64,000 nt of DNA from Clostridium thailandense (GTDB taxonomy: Bacteria; Bacillota; Clostridia; Clostridiales; Clostridiaceae). The stretch lies in NCBI RefSeq assembly GCF_019207025.1, contig NZ_JAEEGC010000018.1, forward strand, positions 1 through 64,000, written 5' to 3'. The notes under the pieces are model-generated. The model searched no databases and was not told the origin of the DNA. It was given only the letters and a program-made list of their open reading frames with translations. Below, piece after piece: positions 59,250-64,000 of this stretch (positions are counted from its first letter, which is position 1; each line of letters opens with the position of its first letter). The position numbers and the translations under genes are program-made.

Positions 59250-61361
59250 GTGTATCTATATTATGAGGTGGTTTTAGAAATTTCCTTACTACCATCGGAG
59301 TGTCAATTTAAATTAAGTGATCATGTTAAAGAGATAGGAGATTGTGCCCATAAGTTTAATTTAGAAAATGAAGAGAATAGTATATTTCCATATGATATTG
59401 ACAATAACAAACTAGGCTGTTTCATCAGAGTAAATAGGAATACTAATAACATAATAATGATAAACAATTTTAAGAAATTATTATATGATAATAGATCTGA
59501 ATGGTTTAAAACAAATGATAATGTAGAAATAGAAAAAAGGGTAAAGACCTCTATGGTTACTAGAATAGAAAGAGACGTTTGCTTAGATATGTTAAAGGAG
59601 ATAAGTAATATTGAGGGTTCTTTATTAAACATTGAAGATTATAAGAGGTTTCTGAGTTCTGAAAAAAGTTCCTTTAATGAGGCTGATGATAGTACATTTA
59701 ACCTTAATGAAGCTTTTTCAATTTTTAAAGGCATTGTGGGATTAGAGGAATTTAAAAAGGAAATGAAAGCTATTTCTAAGTTTGCTGATTACAGCAGGAA
59801 AATAAAGAAGGAGTTCAATACCAAAGTTACCTTTCCTTATCATTATGTTTTTACTATTGATGAAGGAATGGGCATAACCTCCATATTAAATCTTATGGCA
59901 GAATATTTTAATAAACTAGGCATTATAAGTTCTCCTAATGCTATAGAGTATAAGGAACCTATAGGCTCTGAAACAAACGAAGGAATTAAAAATACACATT
60001 TTAAAGCAGTCAAAGACTATGGAATGATAGGAATTAATATAGGGCCGCATTTTGGCGATGCAGGATCCTATTTAGATAATCTTACGGAGTTATTATGGGA
60101 GTTTAGAGGTAAAATGGTATTTGTTTTTATAAATAACTGCAGAGATGAGCTAAAGTTAAAATATCTTCTAGAAAAAATAAAAAGTAAAATAAATTGTCAT
60201 CATATTAATTTTAAACCTTATACAAATGAAGAACTATTTCAAATTACAGACAGGCTTCTAGATAAAGAAGGTTTTCGGATGAGTGTGCAGGCAAAGGATT
60301 ATTTAGAGAGAAGAATAGATATTGAGAAGGAAAGAGGGAGTTTTAGAAGTATAAGGACTATCCAGAAGATAATTGATGAGGTATGGGTGGAGAAGTTATT
60401 CAGGCTTAATGAGATGAATGAAACTTGTGATACCCTGACAGCAGAGGATTTTAAGGTAACAGAAGATGATAACAATCTAATAAAAAATGATATGTGGGCC
60501 GAGCTAGATGAAATTATAGGACTTGATGATGTAAAGAAAAGAATAAAAGAAATAGTAGCAAATACACGGGTAAAAAAGAAATTAAGAGAGATAGGAATAA
60601 TAGATGAAAATGACTGCTATCATATGTTCTTTTTAGGAAATCCAGGCACAGGAAAGACAACTGTAGCAAGAATACTTGGGAGAATATTTAAGGAAATAGG
60701 TGTTCTTGATAAAGGAGAAGTTCATGAGGTAAGCCGTGAAAGTCTCGTAGGAAAGTTTGTTGGACATACTGCACCTAAAGTGAGAGAAAAGGTAAAAGAG
60801 GCTTTAGGTTCTATTCTTTTTATAGACGAAGCCTATAGTATTTACGGTGGAGATGACAAAGTGGATTTTGGTTATGAGGCCATATCAACTTTGGTAAAGG
60901 AAATGGAAGATAATCGGGATAATCTAATAGTTATAATGGCTGGTTATCCTAAGGAGATGGAAATCTTCATGAATATGAATCCGGGACTTATGGAAAGAGT
61001 TCCTTATAAAATAGAATTTGGAAATTACGATGCAAAAGAGTTAACTGAAATATTTTTCAAGCTTCTCGGCAAGGAGTATATACTTGAGCTTGGTGTATAT
61101 GATAAGATATATGAATTGTTCTTAAAGATATATAGTAACGCTGGTAAAAACTTTTCTAATGGAAGAGTTTCCAGGAATATTGCTGAGAGATTGAAGGTGA
61201 AACATTCTATGCGAATATGTGAAGAGAATGACTTTTCAAAGGAAAATCTACTAACTATAAAATTAAAAGATATAGATATTTTGTACGAGGATGATTATAT
61301 TTTAGAGAAAATCAATAATTCTAAGGGGAAAAATAAGGTTATAGGATTTAAAGATATATAA
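59250..61361 (+). CDS. SpoVK/CbbX-like tandem AAA+ ATPase with degenerate first module
   Basis: A 703-aa protein. The N-terminal 170 residues are unrecognised. The first AAA module (about 170-395) starts like the second (IVGLEEFKKEMKAISKF), but its P-loop is replaced by IDEGMGITSIL and cannot bind ATP normally. The second module (about 410-690) is intact: Walker A GNPGTGKT (about 464-471), Walker B LFIDEAYS (about 523-530) and an arginine finger region. SpoVK, CbbX and type VII secretion EccA share this type. GTG 59250 has a GGGGG site. The gene stands alone; remodelling of an unknown partner is likely. Confidence 0.83.
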   Translation: MYLYYEVVLEISLLPSECQFKLSDHVKEIGDCAHKFNLENEENSIFPYDIDNNKLGCFIRVNRNTNNIIMINNFKKLLYDNRSEWFKTNDNVEIEKRVKTSMVTRIERDVCLDMLKEISNIEGSLLNIEDYKRFLSSEKSSFNEADDSTFNLNEAFSIFKGIVGLEEFKKEMKAISKFADYSRKIKKEFNTKVTFPYHYVFTIDEGMGITSILNLMAEYFNKLGIISSPNAIEYKEPIGSETNEGIKNTHFKAVKDYGMIGINIGPHFGDAGSYLDNLTELLWEFRGKMVFVFINNCRDELKLKYLLEKIKSKINCHHINFKPYTNEELFQITDRLLDKEGFRMSVQAKDYLERRIDIEKERGSFRSIRTIQKIIDEVWVEKLFRLNEMNETCDTLTAEDFKVTEDDNNLIKNDMWAELDEIIGLDDVKKRIKEIVANTRVKKKLREIGIIDENDCYHMFFLGNPGTGKTTVARILGRIFKEIGVLDKGEVHEVSRESLVGKFVGHTAPKVREKVKEALGSILFIDEAYSIYGGDDKVDFGYEAISTLVKEMEDNRDNLIVIMAGYPKEMEIFMNMNPGLMERVPYKIEFGNYDAKELTEIFFKLLGKEYILELGVYDKIYELFLKIYSNAGKNFSNGRVSRNIAERLKVKHSMRICEENDFSKENLLTIKLKDIDILYEDDYILEKINNSKGKNKVIGFKDI

Positions 61362-61417
61362 TTATAACTCTTTTTAAATTATTTTTCTTACATCGAGAAG
61401 TTTTTGTGAAACTTTAG

Positions 61418-61429
61418 CTGAGCTTGCTA
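61418..61429 (-). repeat. Inverted copy of the TAGCAAGCTCAG motif
   Basis: CTGAGCTTGCTA, the exact reverse complement of TAGCAAGCTCAG. It lies in the gap between the AAA ATPase and RidA genes. Confidence 0.5.
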
Positions 61430-61528
61430 AAAATAGTTATTTTAATAGCAGGTAGTTTTGTAGACATGAGTTTGCTTTAATGATAATATATTATATGTTT
61501 CTTATTAAATAGAAAAGGATGGATGTTT

Positions 61529-61921
61529 ATGAAATATTCAAGAAACCCGGGCACTATTCATACACCAGTTGCACCATATGTACATCAAATTGAAATAACA
61601 GGTACTAATAGATGGTTAACTTTATCAGGACAATTAGGTATGGATATAGATGGAGCAGTACCAGAAAATCCTTTAGAACAAATGAAATTAGCATTAGAAA
61701 ATATTAAGAGAAACCTTGAAGCGGCTGAAATGGAAGTTAATGATTTAACTAAGATGGTATTTTACTTAGTTGGTGATTTTGAAGCTAACCATAGAAAAAA
61801 AATTATAAGTGATTTTCTTGGTGAACACCTTCCATGTACAACAATGGTTTATGTAGTTGCATTAGCTGCACCTGCTTTTAAAGTTGAAATTGACGCTTGG
61901 GCATGTAAAGAAGTTAGATAA
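61529..61921 (+). CDS. RidA-family protein (enamine/imine deaminase)
   Basis: A 130-aa member of the Rid (YjgF/UK114) family with the usual trimeric fold. Signatures: WLTLSGQLGMDIDGAVPENP (strand and loop at the N-terminus), LEQMKLALENIKRNLEAAEM and TTMVYVVALAAPAFKVEIDA. The arginine normally closing the active site in RidA (R-x-x-x-E motif) is not obvious, so it could be a non-deaminase Rid subgroup. ATG 61529 has AAGGA nine bases upstream; an ATG two codons earlier is too close to that site. Confidence 0.85.
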   Translation: MKYSRNPGTIHTPVAPYVHQIEITGTNRWLTLSGQLGMDIDGAVPENPLEQMKLALENIKRNLEAAEMEVNDLTKMVFYLVGDFEANHRKKIISDFLGEHLPCTTMVYVVALAAPAFKVEIDAWACKEVR

Positions 61922-62104
61922 TAATTATATATGTTAAAAAAGATTCTGATTTAAAAGAAGATATATACAAAACTCTTAAAGAGTTAAAAATTAGCATAAA
62001 GGGCCATAAAATAAATTTCATAATTAATATCTCCTAAATAATTTATTTAATTATGTTTTAATGGTAAAATGTGTAGAAATAAAATTATGGGAGAGAAAAT
62101 ATTT

Positions 62105-62701
62105 ATGACAGAAAAAGAAAAAATGTTAAATGGAAAACCATATAAGTCATTTGGAGAAGAATTATTAAATGAACGACAATATGCAAAAGAAATGCTATTT
62201 GATTATAACAATCTACGTCCAGGTGAAATTGATAAACGGAATGAAATTATAAAAAAATTGTTTGGCACCACTAAGAAATCCTTCTTTATTGAACCACCAT
62301 TCAGATGTGATTATGGATATAATATATTTATTGGAGAAAATTTTTATGCGAATTATAATTGTACTATTTTAGACTGTGCAAAGGTTACAATTGGAGATAA
62401 TGTTTTGTTTGCACCAAATGTAAGCCTTTTTACAGCTGGTCATCCAATTCATTTTGAGCCGCGAAACGAAGGTATTGAATATGCTTTTCCAATAACTATA
62501 GGTAATAATGTTTGGATAGGAGGCGGCGTTATAATAAATCCAGGAGTTAATATTGGTGACAATGTGGTAATTGGTTCTGGAAGTATTGTAACGAAAGATA
62601 TAGAAGCTAATTCTATTGCCGTAGGTAATCCTTGCAGAGTAATAGGGAAAATTACTGATGAAGACAAACAATATTATTTTAAAAATCTTAAAATTGAATA
62701 A
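62105..62701 (+). CDS. Maltose/galactoside O-acetyltransferase family (LbH)
   Basis: A 198-aa left-handed beta-helix acetyltransferase. The N-terminal mac domain (MLNGKPYKSFGEELLNERQY) is followed by hexapeptide repeats with the catalytic histidine in FTAGHPIHFEPRN and ITIGNNVWIGGGVIINPGVN. It moves acetyl from acetyl-CoA to a sugar. GGGAGAGA precedes ATG 62105; an upstream ATG at 62069 in frame would overlap this region. It is monocistronic, and the gap before it (61922-62104) has no feature seen. Confidence 0.88.
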   Translation: MTEKEKMLNGKPYKSFGEELLNERQYAKEMLFDYNNLRPGEIDKRNEIIKKLFGTTKKSFFIEPPFRCDYGYNIFIGENFYANYNCTILDCAKVTIGDNVLFAPNVSLFTAGHPIHFEPRNEGIEYAFPITIGNNVWIGGGVIINPGVNIGDNVVIGSGSIVTKDIEANSIAVGNPCRVIGKITDEDKQYYFKNLKIE

Positions 62702-62835
62702 ATTACCAATATATAAAAAGCACAAGAAGGTCAACATATTGCTATTATATTGAACAGCTTTTTTTAACGAACTGTAAAAAAACCTTTCTGTTATAGTTAT
62801 AATTATTTAAGAATATAATTTAATTATACAAAAAT

Positions 62836-62859
62836 GGCGTTCAAGTATGTATGAACGCC
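62836..62859 (-). terminator. Terminator of the DUF2680 gene
   Basis: GGCGTTCA (62836-62843) pairs with TGAACGCC (62852-62859). On the minus strand it is followed by ATTTTTG, as expected nine bases beyond the stop at 62868. Confidence 0.7.
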
Positions 62860-62867
62860 CTAAAAAT

Positions 62868-63596
62868 TTAATTTGATTTATCCTTGTCAGTTTTACGAAC
62901 TAAGCTTCCATCCCATTTTTGTATTTTATCCTTCAAATTAGATTTTATAGTATCAGCCTTCTCTTTAGTAATCTTATTCTCAGTAACCATTTGATCTATC
63001 TTTTGTGATTTTGCATCAATTATTGCCGCTCTAAGCTGATCTGCGGTCATACCTTTTTCTTTAGCTAAATCAAATGCGGTTTTTCCAGATTTAGCAGCAG
63101 CGTCTATTTGTTCTTTAGTAAAGCCTAATTTCTTTACTAATACTGAGTATGCTGGATTATGATGACCTCCCTTATGTTGATTTAAGTTTCCGTCCCAATT
63201 TTTTATCCTGTTAGTTAAATTAGTTTTCATAGCAGTGGATTCATCTTTAGTAATTTTTCCCTCAGTGACCATTTGATCTATTTTTTCTGATTTCGCATCA
63301 ATTATTGCCGTTCTAAGCTGATCTTCAGTCATACCTTTTGATTTAGCTAAATCAAAGGCCGTTTTCCCAGCTTTAGCAGCATCCTCTATTTGTGTTTTAG
63401 TAAATCCCAATTTGTTTTCTAATATTGGATAAGCTGGATTACAAAAACCTACTTTATTATTCACACTAACCTCTACTTTATTAGTACTACTAGATGCGGT
63501 ACTTGCTGATGCAGCTGCATGAACTGTAACAAATCCAAAGCTTAATGATAAAGTAATAGCTAAGGCTGTCATAATTTTAAAATTTCTTTTTAACAT
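62868..63596 (-). CDS. Secreted DUF2680 protein with two internal repeats
   Basis: A 242-aa exported protein. Signal peptide to about residue 29 (cleavage near VHAAA), then two copies of an 80-residue DUF2680 module (about 56-135 and 147-225), each with LGFTKxQI-AAKxGKTAFDLA, KGMTxDQLR-AIIDAKSxKIDQM and a Trp-Asp-Gly ending. Typical of clostridia; function unknown, possibly wall-associated. AGGTTTTTT lies upstream of the ATG. A 62-bp exact piece of its first module is at 36374-36435. Confidence 0.83.
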   Translation of the reverse strand: MLKRNFKIMTALAITLSLSFGFVTVHAAASASTASSSTNKVEVSVNNKVGFCNPAYPILENKLGFTKTQIEDAAKAGKTAFDLAKSKGMTEDQLRTAIIDAKSEKIDQMVTEGKITKDESTAMKTNLTNRIKNWDGNLNQHKGGHHNPAYSVLVKKLGFTKEQIDAAAKSGKTAFDLAKEKGMTADQLRAAIIDAKSQKIDQMVTENKITKEKADTIKSNLKDKIQKWDGSLVRKTDKDKSN

Positions 63597-63800
63597 TAAA
63601 AAACCTCCAAAATAATTATGATTTTAATTACAAATACAATTTGGTAATTAATATATATATATTTTCCGTATTTTGTGGCAGTTTAATTACAAATTAGTTA
63701 CGATTTTGTGAGTAAAATGTTAATATTATGTGAATAAATAAGGAATTTATAGTTTTAAGAGTTGAATATATAGCGAGAAAATAATTAATTTCCATCTTTT

Positions 63801-63879
63801 TAGCAAGTTCAACCTTTTAGGCCTAGAAAGTACCCAAGGAGTGTAAAATTTACGAAGCTTTAGCTAAGCTTGCTCTTAG
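63801..63879. repeat. Dispersed TAGCAAGCTCAG repeat, last copy
   Basis: TAGCAAGTTCAACC..., GAAAGTACCC and GTGTAAAATTT, then an inverted AAGCTTGCT. All parts of the 11192 repeat in diverged form. The rest of 63597-64000 is AT-rich. Confidence 0.6.
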
Positions 63880-63953
63880 GTGGTGGTAGTTCACGAAATT
63901 GATTTATAAGAAGTATAACTAGGCAGATTGCCAAGGAAGGCTTGTATTAAAGA

Positions 63954-63988
63954 TCGGCCTCAAAGTCATAAATGTGAGGCTGATTTTT
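63954..63988 (+). terminator. Terminator-like hairpin at the window end
   Basis: GCCTCA (63957-63962) pairs with TGAGGC (63975-63980), followed by TGATTTTTTAG. No intact plus-strand gene precedes it in the window. Confidence 0.5.
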
Positions 63989-64000
63989 TAGAATATGTAA

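Overview
The window is low-GC, AT-rich DNA with strong AGGAGG-type ribosome binding sites and many TTG/GTG starts. It carries clostridial protein families: CWB2 cell-wall-binding repeats, DUF2680 secreted repeats, an HsmA-like membrane protein and a remnant resembling the C. beijerinckii secondary alcohol dehydrogenase. This points to a Clostridium chromosome, species not determinable. It is an accessory, recombination-worn region. Intact small operons with their own regulators are separated by stretches holding broken gene ends, dispersed repeats and palindromic elements. No rRNA, tRNA or CRISPR array was seen.

Layout. 0-3.8 kb: a double-glycine peptide precursor, an ABC exporter remnant, one copy of a 0.7 kb duplicated cassette, a phosphotransferase and a methyltransferase. 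3.8-8.3 kb: response regulator, histidine kinase and a LanFEG/CprABC-type peptide-resistance ABC transporter. A 293 bp palindromic element and five exact 11-bp-spaced operator repeats lie between kinase and transporter. 8.4-11.2 kb: MocR regulator, ornithine cyclodeaminase remnant, PhzF-like isomerase. 11.3-16 kb: S41 peptidase, broken RibD-like gene, MFS pump with divergent LysR. 16.4-20.7 kb: large WG-repeat protein and an FAD amine/amino-acid oxidoreductase. 20.7-23 kb: relics, then a TetR/HsmA-like pair with matched operators. 23-27.3 kb: DUF697 protein, XRE regulator, BFD-like iron-sulfur protein, and a MarR-amidohydrolase-DUF6790 operon with twin operators. 27.4-36.3 kb: second cassette copy, GH1 remnant, chemoreceptor, two divergent CWB2 surface proteins and a 198-aa orphan.

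36.7-44.0 kb is the most unusual part. It holds two peptide precursors with different leaders (Nif11-like and short) but a shared Cys-rich core pattern, an acetyltransferase, a MalT-type LuxR regulator and an unrecognised 512-aa protein. Four copies of one promoter-like motif (GAGCTAC-N14-CGTAT) occur as two divergent pairs. I read this as a duplicated bidirectional RiPP-like cassette, possibly driven by an ECF-type sigma factor.

44-50.6 kb: a flavin cluster (ApbE, LysR, FMN reductase, FMN reductase/FMN_bind/FAD_binding_2 fusion) resembling cytoplasmic NADH:enoate (acrylate/cinnamate) reductases. An AcuI/YhdH-type reductase with a MarR regulator follows. 50.8-64 kb: D-Ala-D-Ala dipeptidase, second palindromic element, OppA-type lipoprotein, MATE pump with divergent MocR regulator, tyrosine recombinase scrap, CPBP protease, tandem AAA ATPase with a degenerate first module, RidA, sugar acetyltransferase and a DUF2680 secreted protein.

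All identifications come from reading the sequence and recalling family signatures. No search was run.
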